A stretch of DNA of 32,539 nucleotides from contig VGTO01000015.1 of the NCBI GenBank assembly GCA_016874655.1, forward strand, positions 1 through 32,539, read 5' to 3'. Position 1 is the stretch's first letter. Each line of letters opens with the position of its first letter. Below are positions 1-8,203 of the stretch, piece after piece. The stretch is from Bacillota bacterium. Lineage in GTDB: Bacteria > Bacillota > Dethiobacteria > DTU022. A program made the position numbers and the translations under genes. The notes beneath the pieces were generated by a model, which made no database searches, was not told the origin of the DNA, and saw nothing but the letters and a program-made list of their open reading frames with translations.

Positions 1-229
1 TCACACTCCGTTTTTCCAGGGCTATCGTCCGCAGTTCTACTTCCGGACCACTGATGTTACCGGCAATATTACCCTGCCCGACGGCATGGAGATGGTGATG
101 CCCGGTGATAACGTGAACATGGATATCTCGCTGATTACCCCGATTGCCGTCGAAGAAGGCGTGCGCTTCGCGATTCGCGAAGGCGGCCGCACTGTCGGCG
201 CCGGCGTGGTCACCGCTGTCAGCGAGTAA
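1..229 (+). CDS. tuf: Elongation factor Tu, first copy (3' end only)
   Basis: This is the last 75 codons of an EF-Tu gene whose 5' part lies before the window; the first base is the third position of an Arg codon. It encodes the end of the beta-barrel domain 3 of EF-Tu, the GTPase that delivers aminoacyl-tRNA to the ribosome. Identification is certain because its bases match the 3' end of the complete tuf at 15369-16571: positions 1-230 equal 16343-16572 except for T106 versus C16448, a silent Gly codon change. Identity stops one base after the stop codon. It sits upstream of rpmG-secE-nusG, the place held by tufB in many bacteria with two tuf genes. Confidence 0.97.
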   Translation, partial: HTPFFQGYRPQFYFRTTDVTGNITLPDGMEMVMPGDNVNMDISLITPIAVEEGVRFAIREGGRTVGAGVVTAVSE

Positions 230-252
230 TGAGGCCTAGAAACTGTTGCTCA

Positions 253-290
253 TTTAAGGGGCGGGCCTACATCCACCGCCCCTTAAAAAT
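253..290 (+). terminator. Hairpin after first tuf, possible terminator
   Basis: A 12-bp inverted repeat (253-264 with 276-287, G+C-rich core GGGGCGG/CCGCCCC) with an 11-base loop lies 24 bases after the tuf stop. A run of A, not T, follows the stem, so on the plus strand it is not a textbook intrinsic terminator. It may be a weak terminator or an mRNA 3' end stabiliser separating tuf from the next promoter. Confidence 0.5.
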
Positions 291-297
291 GCTTTGG

Positions 298-330
298 TTG
301 TTGACATACCGAAAGATATTATGATAGATT
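298..330 (+). promoter_or_regulatory. Promoter before rpmG-secE-nusG
   Basis: A perfect -35 hexamer TTGACA is at 301-306. The best -10 partners are TAGATT at 325-330 (18-base spacer, 4 of 6 consensus), or TATGAT at 320-325 if the -35 is read as TTGTTG at 298-303 (16-base spacer). The site lies just after the tuf hairpin and about 40 bases before rpmG, as expected for a housekeeping sigma-A promoter of the rif cluster. Confidence 0.65.
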
Positions 331-365
331 CATATTTACGAGTTTAAGAGGCAGGTGGAATAAAA

Positions 366-515
366 ATGCGTGTAACAGTTCATATGGCCTGCGGTGAATG
401 TAAAGAGCGGAACTACACAACCCGCAAGAACAAAAAAAACAATCCAGACCGGATTGAGATGAAAAAGTATTGCAGTCGCTGCAAAGTTCATACCCTGCAT
501 AAGGAAACAAAATAA
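366..515 (+). CDS. rpmG: 50S ribosomal protein L33
   Basis: A 49-residue, lysine-rich protein of the size and shape of L33, a large-subunit protein near the E site. Two CXXC pairs (C9/C12 and C36/C39) mark it as the zinc-binding (C+) form. The ATG at 366 follows AGGCAGGTGG with normal spacing. It is first in the transcript from the promoter at about 300 and precedes secE by 75 bases. Position before secE-nusG is the usual one for rpmG in Gram-positive genomes. The gene is short, but sequence and context leave little doubt. Confidence 0.95.
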   Translation: MRVTVHMACGECKERNYTTRKNKKNNPDRIEMKKYCSRCKVHTLHKETK

Positions 516-590
516 TACCGATCAGTTTTACCAAAGCCAACGACAGGGAGTCCGCAGTTCAGCTGGCGAACAAGGTGAGGGATTAAAAGA

Positions 591-782
591 ATGCGTATTT
601 TTAAACGGATAAGCAAATATATTGGTGAAGTCAGGGGCGAGCTAAAAAAAGTTAATTGGCCGACCAGGCGTGAGTTCAGTGTATTTACCGGCATTGTTCT
701 ATCGGCCGTATTAGTGATCGGCGCCTTTTTCTGGCTTCTTGATACAATGTTCCTGGCTATTTTACAGCTGGTAATCCGCTAA
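591..782 (+). CDS. secE: Preprotein translocase subunit SecE
   Basis: A 63-residue protein with an amphipathic N-terminal helix (about residues 1-30) containing the conserved VRGELKKVNWPTRRE segment, followed by a single hydrophobic membrane span at about residues 32-55. This is the short one-span SecE typical of Gram-positives, which clamps SecY in the membrane translocon. Start ATG has AGGTGAGG upstream. Its partner secY lies 25 kb downstream in the same superoperon. Immediately upstream (516-590) I looked for the tRNA-Trp found here in some genomes and saw none. Confidence 0.96.
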   Translation: MRIFKRISKYIGEVRGELKKVNWPTRREFSVFTGIVLSAVLVIGAFFWLLDTMFLAILQLVIR

Positions 783-806
783 TATCAGCAGGGCCAATGT
801 AAAGGT

Positions 807-848
807 AAGGAGTGTGACCGGAAATGCCGAGGCATTTCCTCTGTGATG
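807..848 (+). promoter_or_regulatory. Structured nusG translation start region with hairpin between SD and start
   Basis: A Shine-Dalgarno AAGGAG (807-812) lies 30 bases before the nusG GTG, too far for normal use. Between them is a perfect 8-bp hairpin, 820-827 with 832-839, loop CGAG. Folding it out leaves 10 bases between SD and GTG 843. The same SD is also 11 bases before an ATG at 824 that opens a 10-codon ORF ending at TGA 854-856, overlapping the nusG start. Either hairpin bypass or translational coupling could start nusG. Both readings are inference from the sequence. Confidence 0.55.
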
Positions 849-1457
849 AATACTGAAGCAAAAACGGGAACTAAAAACGGCATGGAAGAGGTCGCCGAAA
901 ACGAGAACGGTATTGAAAGTGAAGAAAGTCAGGTAAAAAAAGACTGGTATGTAATCCATACCTATGCCGGTTATGAAAAAAGGGTCATGACCAACCTGGA
1001 ACGACGTGTCGATTCAATGGACATGAAGGACAAAATCTTCAGGATCATGGTGCCGACGGAAAAGGAAATAACCAGTCGCAGCGGTCAGAAGCGGACTGTC
1101 GAAAAAAAAGTTTTTCCCGGTTATGTTTTGGTGGAGATGGTCATGGACGATGACTCCTGGTATGTGGTTCGTAACACTCCCGGGGTAACGGGATTTGTCG
1201 GTCCCGGGTCAAAGCCGGTACCATTAAGTGAAAAAGAGATCATCCATATCCTGCGATCTGTGGGAGTAGTGGAAGGTAAACCGCGCATCGATTTTGATTT
1301 ACAGCAGGTGGTGCGCGTGGTCAGTGGGCCATTTAAAAATTTTGAAGGCAAGGTTGAAGAGATCAACAGCGAAAAGGGCACCGTAAAGGTGTCTGTATCA
1401 ATGTTTGGACGTGAAACACCGGTAGAACTGGAGTTCCACCAGGTGATTAAATTTTAA
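843..1457 (+). CDS. nusG: Transcription termination/antitermination protein NusG
   Basis: A 204-residue NusG, which binds the beta' clamp of RNA polymerase and affects pausing and elongation. The NGN domain runs from about residue 33 (WYVIHTYAGYEKRV) to 125, with FPGYVLVEM and NTPGVTGFVG motifs. The KOW domain fills the C terminus (VVSGPFKNFEGKVEEI). An acidic N-terminal extension of about 32 residues precedes the NGN domain, longer than usual. Start is GTG 843 or the next codon, ATG 846; the reading frame is closed upstream by TGA at 816-818. An internal ATG (882) has no ribosome site. Translation initiation looks unusual (hairpin at 820-839). It precedes rplK by 54 bases. Confidence 0.95.
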   Translation: MMNTEAKTGTKNGMEEVAENENGIESEESQVKKDWYVIHTYAGYEKRVMTNLERRVDSMDMKDKIFRIMVPTEKEITSRSGQKRTVEKKVFPGYVLVEMVMDDDSWYVVRNTPGVTGFVGPGSKPVPLSEKEIIHILRSVGVVEGKPRIDFDLQQVVRVVSGPFKNFEGKVEEINSEKGTVKVSVSMFGRETPVELEFHQVIKF

Positions 1458-1462
1458 TCAGT

Positions 1463-1493
1463 GCTGTGCCGCTTCATTGCAAGCAGCTACAGC
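1463..1493 (+). promoter_or_regulatory. Candidate L1-binding stem-loop in rplK leader
   Basis: The nusG-rplK spacer folds as GCTGT (1463-1467) with ACAGC (1489-1493), an asymmetric internal loop (3 and 4 bases), then GCTT (1471-1474) with AAGC (1481-1484) and a 6-base loop. It ends two bases before the rplK ribosome site GGGAGG (1495-1500). L1 is known to repress its operon by binding a helix with an asymmetric loop in the rplK leader. Placement and shape fit, but I have not matched a conserved consensus. Confidence 0.4.
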
Positions 1494-1511
1494 CGGGAGG
1501 TAAGATTAATT

Positions 1512-1943
1512 ATGGCTAGAAAGAAAAGAATTATTGGGATGACCAAACTGCAGATACCGGCCGGCAAAGCGACCCCAGCCCCTCCGGTTGGCCCGGCTCT
1601 TGGTCAGCATGGAGTCAATATTATGGCTTTTTGCAAGGAGTTTAACGAACGCACTGCTCAGGATTCCGGGCTGATTATCCCGATTGAGCTGACCGTTTAC
1701 GAAGATCGTTCTTTTTCCTTTGTTACCAAAACTCCACCGGCAGCTGTGCTGCTGAAAAAAGCGGTTGGTCTTGAAAAAGCCTCCGGTGAACCTAACCGGA
1801 TCAAGGTTGCAACCATTTCGCGAGATAAGGTGAAGGAGATCGCCAGTCAGAAGATGGAAGATCTTAACGCCTACGATGTGGATGCCGCAGCAAGGATTAT
1901 TGAAGGAACAGCCCGCAGTATGGGCATCGTTGTTGAAGGATAG
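1512..1943 (+). CDS. rplK: 50S ribosomal protein L11
   Basis: A 143-residue L11, the usual length. It forms the GTPase-associated stalk base with L10 and 23S rRNA and is the thiostrepton target. The N-terminal domain shows the proline-rich [19 protein letters not shown] stretch; the C-terminal RNA-binding domain holds [12 protein letters not shown] and the end [11 protein letters not shown] 1512 is preceded by GGGAGGT with 10-base spacing; a longer frame open to 1461 has no ribosome site and adds non-conserved residues, so I reject it. rplA follows 73 bases later, and the two are probably co-regulated by L1. Confidence 0.98.
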   Translation: MARKKRIIGMTKLQIPAGKATPAPPVGPALGQHGVNIMAFCKEFNERTAQDSGLIIPIELTVYEDRSFSFVTKTPPAAVLLKKAVGLEKASGEPNRIKVATISRDKVKEIASQKMEDLNAYDVDAAARIIEGTARSMGIVVEG

Positions 1944-1977
1944 TCTACCATACCGGTACGCTATATTTTAAGTGGGA

Positions 1978-2009
1978 GGGCTACACAGCCCGCAGACCAC
2001 GGGAGGTCT
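1978..2009 (+). promoter_or_regulatory. Two small hairpins in the rplA leader, one covering the SD
   Basis: Hairpin one is GGGCT (1978-1982) with AGCCC (1987-1991). Hairpin two is AGACC (1994-1998) with GGTCT (2005-2009); its loop and 3' arm contain GGGAGG (2001-2006), the ribosome site of rplA. Pairing would hide the site. This could control L1 synthesis, but the stems are only 5 bp and function is inferred. Confidence 0.35.
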
Positions 2010-2016
2010 TGAAAGA

Positions 2017-2712
2017 ATGCCAAAAAGAGGTAAGAAGTACGAAGAAGCACGCAAACTGTATGACCGCGATCAGAAGTATGACCCGGCAGATGCCCTGCGC
2101 CTGGTGCAGGAGATGAGTAAACGCTCTTTTGATGAGTCAGTCGAACTGGCTGTCCGCCTGGGCGTCAACCCGAAACATGCCGATCAGCAGGTTCGCGGTT
2201 CACTGGTTCTGCCTCACGGCACAGGCAAAACCCAGCGGGTCGCTGTTTTCGCCAAGGGCGAAAAAATCAGGGAAGCGGAAGTAGCCGGCGCTGATTTTGC
2301 CGGAGGCGATGAACTGGTGGCCAAGGTTCAGGAAGGGTGGCTCGATTTTGACGTGGCTGTGGCAACTCCCGACATGATGGGTTCAGTCGGTAAACTGGGT
2401 AAAGTGCTCGGCCCACGTGGCTTGATGCCCAACCCGAAAAGCGGAACTGTAACCTTCGAAATCGACAAGGCAATCAGCGATATCAAAGCTGGTAAGGTCG
2501 AATTCCGCACCGAAAAGGCCGGAAATGTTCATGTGCCGATCGGTAAGGTATCTTTTACGCATGAAAAGTTGGTCGAAAACTTTGAGGCGATAATCGAAGC
2601 CCTGATTAAAGCCCGACCGGCCGCGGCCAAAGGGCAGTATATCAAATCAGTAACCGTCAGTTCGACTATGGGTCCGGGGGTTAGAACCAATGCCGGCCCG
2701 GAGGCAAAATAG
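2017..2712 (+). CDS. rplA: 50S ribosomal protein L1
   Basis: A 231-residue L1, full family length, forming the mobile L1 stalk that helps deacylated tRNA leave the E site and also acting as a translational repressor of its own operon. Conserved features include the [15 protein letters not shown] segment, LPHGTGK, and [24 protein letters not shown] 2017 follows GGGAGG at 2001-2006; a GTG in frame at 1972 would add an unconserved leader and is rejected. The ribosome site can pair into a small hairpin. It is followed by 210 bases of leader before rplJ. Confidence 0.98.
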   Translation: MPKRGKKYEEARKLYDRDQKYDPADALRLVQEMSKRSFDESVELAVRLGVNPKHADQQVRGSLVLPHGTGKTQRVAVFAKGEKIREAEVAGADFAGGDELVAKVQEGWLDFDVAVATPDMMGSVGKLGKVLGPRGLMPNPKSGTVTFEIDKAISDIKAGKVEFRTEKAGNVHVPIGKVSFTHEKLVENFEAIIEALIKARPAAAKGQYIKSVTVSSTMGPGVRTNAGPEAK

Positions 2713-2739
2713 TTTACACGCAGGTTTGAAAAGTTAATA

Positions 2740-2895
2740 AACTGCCTTTCCGTTGACGCCAGGCACATCATTGTTTAATGGCCATTGCCGGCCGCCTGTC
2801 CAGGAAAAGCTCGCCTTAGTTTTAAGAGAACAGGTTTCCTTAAAGCTTTCACCAGCGGGACTTTCCATCACGGAAAGTCCCCTTTAAGTTTGACA
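2740..2895 (+). promoter_or_regulatory. L10 (rplJ) leader, r-protein autoregulatory RNA
   Basis: The 210-base rplA-rplJ gap is rich in pairing. CAGGC (2760-2764) pairs with GCCTG (2794-2798), and the segment from CCGTTGACGCC to CCGCCTGTCCAGG resembles the purine-rich internal loops of the known L10 leader family, where the L10(L12) complex binds to repress rplJL. A strong hairpin follows at 2857-2881. Family match is from memory of the motif and position; a covariance search would settle it. Confidence 0.6.
2857..2890 (+). terminator. Attenuator-like hairpin before rplJ
   Basis: A perfect 10-bp stem (2857-2866 with 2872-2881) with the 5-base loop ATCAC is followed by a broken T-rich stretch, CTTTAAGTTTTG. 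It lies 27 bases before the rplJ ribosome site. It could act as an attenuator setting the level of rplJL within the L10 leader. The T run is imperfect, so termination is likely partial. Confidence 0.5.
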
Positions 2896-2922
2896 GACCT
2901 AAAACGTAAGGAGGTGAATTTA

Positions 2923-3447
2923 TTGATCACCAGGGATATGAAGAACAGGATGCTGGAAGAGGTAACCGAAGAGCTCAAAAATGCTGAGCTGGTAATTGTT
3001 ACTGATTACCGTGGGTTGAATGTGAAGGCGATCAGTGACCTGCGCGGACGCTTACGTAACGAAAACTGTTTATATCGCATAACAAAAAACACCCTGAACC
3101 GTCTGGCTTGCAAGGCTGCCGGAATTGAGCAACTCGAGCCTTTCTTCGAGGGTCCTACGGCGATCGCCTATTCAAATGCGGACCCGGTCGCGGCAGCGAA
3201 AATATTTAGTGATTTTGCCAAGGAAAATGAAGCGCTGGTTATCAAGGGTGGGTTATTAACCGGTCAGGTGCTGGATGAACAGGCCATTAAAGCGCTGGGC
3301 GAGATCCCACCACGTGATGTGTTGCTGGCCAGAGTTGTGGGCGGTTTCCAGGCTCCCATTTCCGGCCTGGTCAACGTGCTTCAAGGCACCCTGCGACAGT
3401 TGGTCTACACTGTAGACGCAATACGATTGCAGAAAGAAACGGCTTAA
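2923..3447 (+). CDS. rplJ: 50S ribosomal protein L10
   Basis: A 174-residue L10, the anchor of the L7/L12 stalk on 23S rRNA. Seen: VTDYRGLNVKAISDLRGRLR near the N terminus, YRITKNTLNRLA, the GPTAIAYS motif, and the C-terminal helix (QLVYTVDAIRLQKE) that carries the L12 dimers. Start is TTG 2923, 8 bases after an excellent AAGGAGGTGA; an ATG at 2938 is too far, and the open frame back to 2785 runs through the leader RNA. Co-transcribed with rplL 60 bases on, behind the L10 leader. Confidence 0.97.
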   Translation: MITRDMKNRMLEEVTEELKNAELVIVTDYRGLNVKAISDLRGRLRNENCLYRITKNTLNRLACKAAGIEQLEPFFEGPTAIAYSNADPVAAAKIFSDFAKENEALVIKGGLLTGQVLDEQAIKALGEIPPRDVLLARVVGGFQAPISGLVNVLQGTLRQLVYTVDAIRLQKETA

Positions 3448-3507
3448 ATAGAACTTGATTAGCATCATAAATGTAAACAATATAACTTTAAAGGAGTATC
3501 AGAAATA

Positions 3508-3897
3508 ATGGCAAAAAGCGATAATAAAGTAAGCGAAATCATGGAGCTGGTAAAAGGAATGACCGTTTTGGAACTTTCCGTACTGGTCAAAGCTCTGGAA
3601 GAAGAGTTTGGCGTAACCGCTGCGGCTCCGGTAGCTGTTGCTGCCGCTCCTGCTGGTGGTGTAGCTGCTGCTGAGGAAGAAGAAAAAGATGAGTTTGATG
3701 TGGTTCTTACCTCAGCCGGCGAAAAGAAAATCCAGGTTATCAAAGTTGTCCGCGAGATCACCGGCTTAGGTCTGAAAGAAGCAAAAGACTTGGTTGACGG
3801 CGCCCCCGGTAACGTGCAGGAAAAAGTGAACAAAGAAGAAGCAGAAGCAACAAAAGCCAAGATTGAAGAGGCCGGCGGCTCAGTCGAGCTCAAGTAA
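3508..3897 (+). CDS. rplL: 50S ribosomal protein L7/L12
   Basis: A 129-residue acidic stalk protein that recruits translation GTPases. Residues 1-34 form the dimerisation domain, 37-60 an Ala/Glu-rich flexible hinge, and 61-129 the globular C-terminal domain with the conserved [20 protein letters not shown] helix. The ATG follows AAAGGAG. It is the last gene before a terminator-like hairpin at 3933 and the long gap ahead of rpoB, which fits the need for several copies of L12 per ribosome compared with polymerase. Confidence 0.98.
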   Translation: MAKSDNKVSEIMELVKGMTVLELSVLVKALEEEFGVTAAAPVAVAAAPAGGVAAAEEEEKDEFDVVLTSAGEKKIQVIKVVREITGLGLKEAKDLVDGAPGNVQEKVNKEEAEATKAKIEEAGGSVELK

Positions 3898-3932
3898 CTG
3901 CCATAGTACTATAAAACTGAGAGCAATTGTCT

Positions 3933-3964
3933 GGGAGCGTTTGAAATACGCTCCCTTTATATTT
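3933..3964 (+). terminator. Terminator-like hairpin between rplL and rpoB
   Basis: An 8-bp G+C-rich stem GGGAGCGT (3933-3940) with ACGCTCCC (3948-3955) and a 7-base loop is followed by TTTATATTTATTG. It resembles an intrinsic terminator with an interrupted T tract. It probably attenuates transcription into rpoB, as at the same place in other bacteria. Confidence 0.7.
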
Positions 3965-4010
3965 ATTGTTCAAAAAACTTACTTTGGTATAAAAATTGCT
4001 TTCTAAATGC

Positions 4011-4039
4011 TTGACGGCGCCAAATGCTTGTGATAATAT
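4011..4039 (+). promoter_or_regulatory. Promoter for rpoBC
   Basis: TTGACG (4011-4016), 17-base spacer, TAATAT (4034-4039) preceded by TG one base upstream (extended -10). A start near 4046 would give a leader of about 165 bases before rpoB. This is the main recognisable content, with the hairpin at 3933, of the 315-base gene-free stretch 3898-4212; the rest of the leader shows no strong structure and no conserved ORF. Confidence 0.65.
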
Positions 4040-4212
4040 TTCAAGATGTCTAGTACTGCCACGAATTATAAATATGAGAAGTGATTTGCATCATCTACTC
4101 TATAACTTCATATCCTCAGGAGTCAGAGAACCGAACTGGCTGAGTCGATAAAGCAGCTTGTTTCTTAAAGATTTAAATCATAAACCAGGTACCAGGGGAG
4201 TGATTTTTTTTA

Positions 4213-7200
4213 ATGTCCAGCATTATTGTCGCTGAAAGAAACGAACGCCGGTCTTATGCCCGTATCACCGAAGTCCTGGATCTTCCGAATTTAATTGAGG
4301 TCCAGCGCAGTTCATTTAACTGGTTTTTAAACCAGGGCCTGAAAGACATATTTGATGATTTTTCACCGATCCAGGATTTTACCGGAAACCTGGTGCTTGA
4401 GTTTTTTGACTATACTTTAGGCGAACCGAAGTATTCTGTTGATGACTGTAAAGAACGCGATGCTACCTATTCCGTACCACTTAAAGTCAGGGTGCGCCTG
4501 ATCAACAAGGAAACAGGCGAGGTTAAAGAGCAGGAAGTTTTCATGGGCGACTTTCCGATGATGACTGAAAACGGCACTTTTATTATTAACGGTGCCGAAA
4601 GGGTTATAGTCAGTCAGCTGGTCCGGTCGCCGGGTGTCTATTTTAAAAAACAGCCCGATCCTACCGGCAGCACCGGAAAAGAACTGATCAGTGCCACGAT
4701 CATACCCAATAGGGGAACATGGCTTGAATTCGAAACTGATGTATCCGATGCCCTTTTTGTCAGGGTTGACCGGACCCGTAAAATACCGGTTTCCGTTTTG
4801 CTGCGGGCCATCGGCTATGGCACGAACGAAGCGATTCTGGCTCTTTTTAACAACGATTCCCGTCTGGCGGAAATGCTTGAAAAAGATAGCACCGACTCGG
4901 TGGAAAGCGCACTTCTGGAAGTATACAAGCGTCTGCGCCCTGGTGAACCTCTAAATGTAGACAATGCCCGCAACCTGTTTGAATCACTGTTTTTTGATAG
5001 CAAACGTTACGATTTTGCTCATGTTGGCCGTTTCAAGGCCAATAAAAAGCTCTCAATGACCAACCGGCTCTATGGGCATGAACTGGCCGCCGATCTTAAA
5101 GATCCGGTCAGTGGTAAAGTGTTATATTCGTCCGGCACCGTAGTTGATGAACAGACTGCCCGTGTTATCGATGAGCACCGGATTACCCAGGCGATGATTT
5201 TGCACCGTGATAATCCACACCTGGTGATTGGCAACGGTATCGTTCCGCTGGAGACCAAGCACCTGGCTAAAGAAGATATTGTAGCCTCAGTCAGCTATAT
5301 TCTAAATTTGCTTGACGGCATCGGTTTTGTTGATGATATCGACCACCTGGGTAACCGCCGTCTGCGCAGCGTTGGTGAGCTGTTGCAGAACCAGTTCCGG
5401 ATCGGGCTTTCCCGTATGGAAAGAGTAGTGCGGGAAAGGATGACCATTCAGGATGTAGAGGCGATCACCCCCCAGGCTTTAATTAACATTCGTCCGGTGA
5501 TTGCTTCGATCAAAGAATTTTTCGGCAGCAGCCAGCTGTCGCAGTTTATGGACCAGACCAACCCGCTGGCCGAATTGACCCATAAAAGAAGGATAAGCGC
5601 TCTTGGTCCCGGTGGTTTAAGCCGCGAGCGGGCCGGCACTGAAGTGCGAGATGTACACCACTCCCACTACGGCCGGGTTTGCCCGATTGAGACCCCCGAA
5701 GGTCCGAATATTGGCCTGATCGGCTCCCTGGGCACTTATGCCCGTATTAACGAATACGGATTTATGGAGACCCCCTACCGACGGGTAGATAAAAAAGAAG
5801 GCCGGGTTACTGCCGAAATTGTTTACCTGACCGCTGACGACGAAGACCGTTTTGTCATTGCCCAGGCCAACGCTCTCTTAGATGACAAAGGGTTTTTTAC
5901 CGGTAACCGTGTTACCTGCCGTTATTACTACGATACGGTTATGCGTCACCCAAATGAAGTTGATTTTATGGATGTGTCTCCGAAACAGCTGGTCAGCGTG
6001 GCTACTGCTCTCATCCCCTTCCTTGAAAACGATGACGCAAACCGGGCCCTGATGGGCGCTAATATGCAGCGCCAGGCGGTGCCTTTGTTGAAAACCGAAG
6101 CGCCGTTAGTTGGTACCGGTTTGGAGCAGAAGGCTGCTGTCGATTCAGGAGCCGTTGCAGTTTGTTTAAATAACGGCGAAGTAATCCGGGTAACGAGCAG
6201 CGAAATTGTTGTCCGCCGCAGAGGTGATGAAGAGGGTCTGAATTATAGTATAAACGGTCGCACCCGGGAACGCTTTGAGGCAGATAACCAGCAATATGGC
6301 CAGAACAAGGGTCTTGATATCTATGGTTTGCAGAAGTTTAAGCGCTCTAACCAGGGGACCTGTGTCAACCAGCACCCGATTGTGCAGCATGGCCAGCAGG
6401 TAAAAGCCGGCCAGGTTCTTGCTGATGGTTCCTGTACCAGCTTAGGCGAGCTGGCTCTGGGCCGCAATGTGCTGGTGGCCTTTCTGCCCTGGGAGGGCTA
6501 CAACTACGAAGATGCCATCCTAATCAGTGAGAAACTGGTTAAAGAGGATGTTTTTACTTCGATCCACATTGAAGAGTATGAATCAGAAGCCCGTGATACC
6601 AAACTGGGACCGGAAGAGATTACCCGTGATATCCCGAATGTCGGTGAAGAAGCCTTAAAGGACTTAGACGGACGTGGCATTATCCGCACCGGTGCCGAGG
6701 TCAGAGCCGGCGATATCCTGGTCGGCAAGGTTACCCCGAAAGGTGAAACCGAGCTGACCGCTGAGGAGCGCCTGCTGCGGGCTATTTTTGGTGAAAAAGC
6801 CCGCGAGGTGCGTGATACTTCGTTACGCATTCCCCACGGCGAATCGGGTATTGTCGTGGATGTAAAAGTTTTTAACCGCCAGGATGGCGATGAGCTGTCA
6901 CCCGGCGTAAATCAGTTGGTCAGGGTTTACGTGGCCCAGAAACGCAAGATTTCTGAGGGGGATAAAATGGCCGGTCGGCATGGTAACAAGGGTGTAATCG
7001 CCCGGATCCTGCCGGAGGAAGATATGCCATTTTTGCCTGACGGCACATCCCTTGAAATCGTACTTAATCCGCTCGGGGTTCCCTCGCGGATGAACATCGG
7101 CCAGGTTTTGGAAACTCACCTGGGTTGGGCAGCCAGAACTTTGGGGATAGAGATTGCTTCCCCGGTTTTTGATGGGGCCCGTGAAGAGGATGTCTTTGAT

Positions 7201-8166
7201 TGCCTGAAAGAAGCCGGTCTGCCGGCAAACGGTAAAACCACCCTCTATGATGGCCGCACCGGCGAGCCTTTTGATGAAATGATCACCGTGGGTTACGCTT
7301 ACATGCTTAAACTCGCTCACCTGGTTGACGATAAAATTCACGCTCGTTCCACCGGTCCCTACTCGCTTGTTACGCAGCAGCCCCTTGGCGGTAAAGCCCA
7401 GTTTGGCGGTCAGCGTTTCGGGGAGATGGAAGTTTGGGCCCTGGAGGCTTACGGCGCCGCTTACACCTTGCAGGAGATCCTCACTGTCAAATCCGATGAC
7501 GTTATTGGTCGGGTTAAAACCTATGAAGCCATCGTCAAGGGAGAAAATATCCCTGAGCCCGGAGTGCCTGAATCGTTCAAGGTTTTGGTCAAAGAACTGC
7601 AGAGCCTCTGTCTTGATGTGCGGGTGTTAAGCGACGAGACAGGCGAGGTTGAGATTAAAGAAGGCGACGACGATTCCGACTACCGCCGCCTTGATGTTAA
7701 CATCGAGGGGATGGAATCGGACGAAGATGACATTGATCGCTTCGTTTATCGTCGCGAAGAAAAAAGTGAAGTGCTCGCAGCGAAAGATGAAGATGACGAT
7801 GAAGAGTGTCTGGAAGAAGAAGATGATGATGAAGATGAAGAAATTGGCGCCGGCGCGGTAGATGAGAATGCGGCTGATTCGGCAGAGGAATTAGATAAAA
7901 GGGAAGATGAAGCAGACGAAATAGATCTTCTTGCCGTCCCGGTATCTTTGACCATCGATGAAGACGAAGAGGAACCTCAAGTTGAAGAGGTTTCTTTAGA
8001 TGAGCTCGAAGAAGAAGAGGAAGATACGGTTATTGATGAAGATGCTGAGGATCTCGAGTTGAAGCCGAAGCGTTCAGCGAAAAAGAAGAAATCTAAAAGA
8101 GTGCGGGAAGAAGAATACGAAGACTTGGGCGATCTGGAAGAAGAAGAAGAAGAAAACATCTACTAG
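4213..8166 (+). CDS. rpoB: RNA polymerase subunit beta, with long acidic C-terminal tail
   Basis: The beta subunit, forming one jaw of RNA polymerase and half of the active site. The rifampicin pocket is intact: [12 protein letters not shown] from residue 437, with D447, H457 and S462 matching E. coli D516, H526 and S531, so sensitivity is predicted. The [12 protein letters not shown] region and the C-terminal [24 protein letters not shown] anchor are present. The core ends near residue 1165; residues 1167-1317 are an added, nearly all Asp/Glu tail with a basic block at K1284-R1298. The family in Firmicutes usually ends soon after the core, so 1317 residues is long. ATG 4213 follows AGGGGAGTGA. 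rpoC starts 37 bases later. Confidence 0.98.
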   Translation: MSSIIVAERNERRSYARITEVLDLPNLIEVQRSSFNWFLNQGLKDIFDDFSPIQDFTGNLVLEFFDYTLGEPKYSVDDCKERDATYSVPLKVRVRLINKETGEVKEQEVFMGDFPMMTENGTFIINGAERVIVSQLVRSPGVYFKKQPDPTGSTGKELISATIIPNRGTWLEFETDVSDALFVRVDRTRKIPVSVLLRAIGYGTNEAILALFNNDSRLAEMLEKDSTDSVESALLEVYKRLRPGEPLNVDNARNLFESLFFDSKRYDFAHVGRFKANKKLSMTNRLYGHELAADLKDPVSGKVLYSSGTVVDEQTARVIDEHRITQAMILHRDNPHLVIGNGIVPLETKHLAKEDIVASVSYILNLLDGIGFVDDIDHLGNRRLRSVGELLQNQFRIGLSRMERVVRERMTIQDVEAITPQALINIRPVIASIKEFFGSSQLSQFMDQTNPLAELTHKRRISALGPGGLSRERAGTEVRDVHHSHYGRVCPIETPEGPNIGLIGSLGTYARINEYGFMETPYRRVDKKEGRVTAEIVYLTADDEDRFVIAQANALLDDKGFFTGNRVTCRYYYDTVMRHPNEVDFMDVSPKQLVSVATALIPFLENDDANRALMGANMQRQAVPLLKTEAPLVGTGLEQKAAVDSGAVAVCLNNGEVIRVTSSEIVVRRRGDEEGLNYSINGRTRERFEADNQQYGQNKGLDIYGLQKFKRSNQGTCVNQHPIVQHGQQVKAGQVLADGSCTSLGELALGRNVLVAFLPWEGYNYEDAILISEKLVKEDVFTSIHIEEYESEARDTKLGPEEITRDIPNVGEEALKDLDGRGIIRTGAEVRAGDILVGKVTPKGETELTAEERLLRAIFGEKAREVRDTSLRIPHGESGIVVDVKVFNRQDGDELSPGVNQLVRVYVAQKRKISEGDKMAGRHGNKGVIARILPEEDMPFLPDGTSLEIVLNPLGVPSRMNIGQVLETHLGWAARTLGIEIASPVFDGAREEDVFDCLKEAGLPANGKTTLYDGRTGEPFDEMITVGYAYMLKLAHLVDDKIHARSTGPYSLVTQQPLGGKAQFGGQRFGEMEVWALEAYGAAYTLQEILTVKSDDVIGRVKTYEAIVKGENIPEPGVPESFKVLVKELQSLCLDVRVLSDETGEVEIKEGDDDSDYRRLDVNIEGMESDEDDIDRFVYRREEKSEVLAAKDEDDDEECLEEEDDDEDEEIGAGAVDENAADSAEELDKREDEADEIDLLAVPVSLTIDEDEEEPQVEEVSLDELEEEEEDTVIDEDAEDLELKPKRSAKKKKSKRVREEEYEDLGDLEEEEEENIY

Positions 8167-8203
8167 TAGCGCAGGTTAACCCCTGGCGAAAGGAGAGATC
8201 TTG

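Noticed and set aside
516-590. Possible tRNA-Trp between rpmG and secE
   Set aside because: Some genomes have it here, but no cloverleaf, CCA anticodon arm or T-loop GTTCRA could be traced.
1461-1511. N-terminal extension of L11 from 1461
   Set aside because: No ribosome site at 1461, residues not conserved, and the region forms a likely leader stem-loop; ATG 1512 fits the family.
2713-2740. Promoter TTTACA-16-TAATAA after rplA
   Set aside because: The -10 matches only three of six consensus bases; the stretch is better explained as L10 leader.
7746-8159. Serine-rich minus-strand ORFs opposite the end of rpoB
   Set aside because: They are the complement of GAA/GAT repeats encoding the acidic tail, which reads as TTC/ATC/TCT serine-rich peptides.
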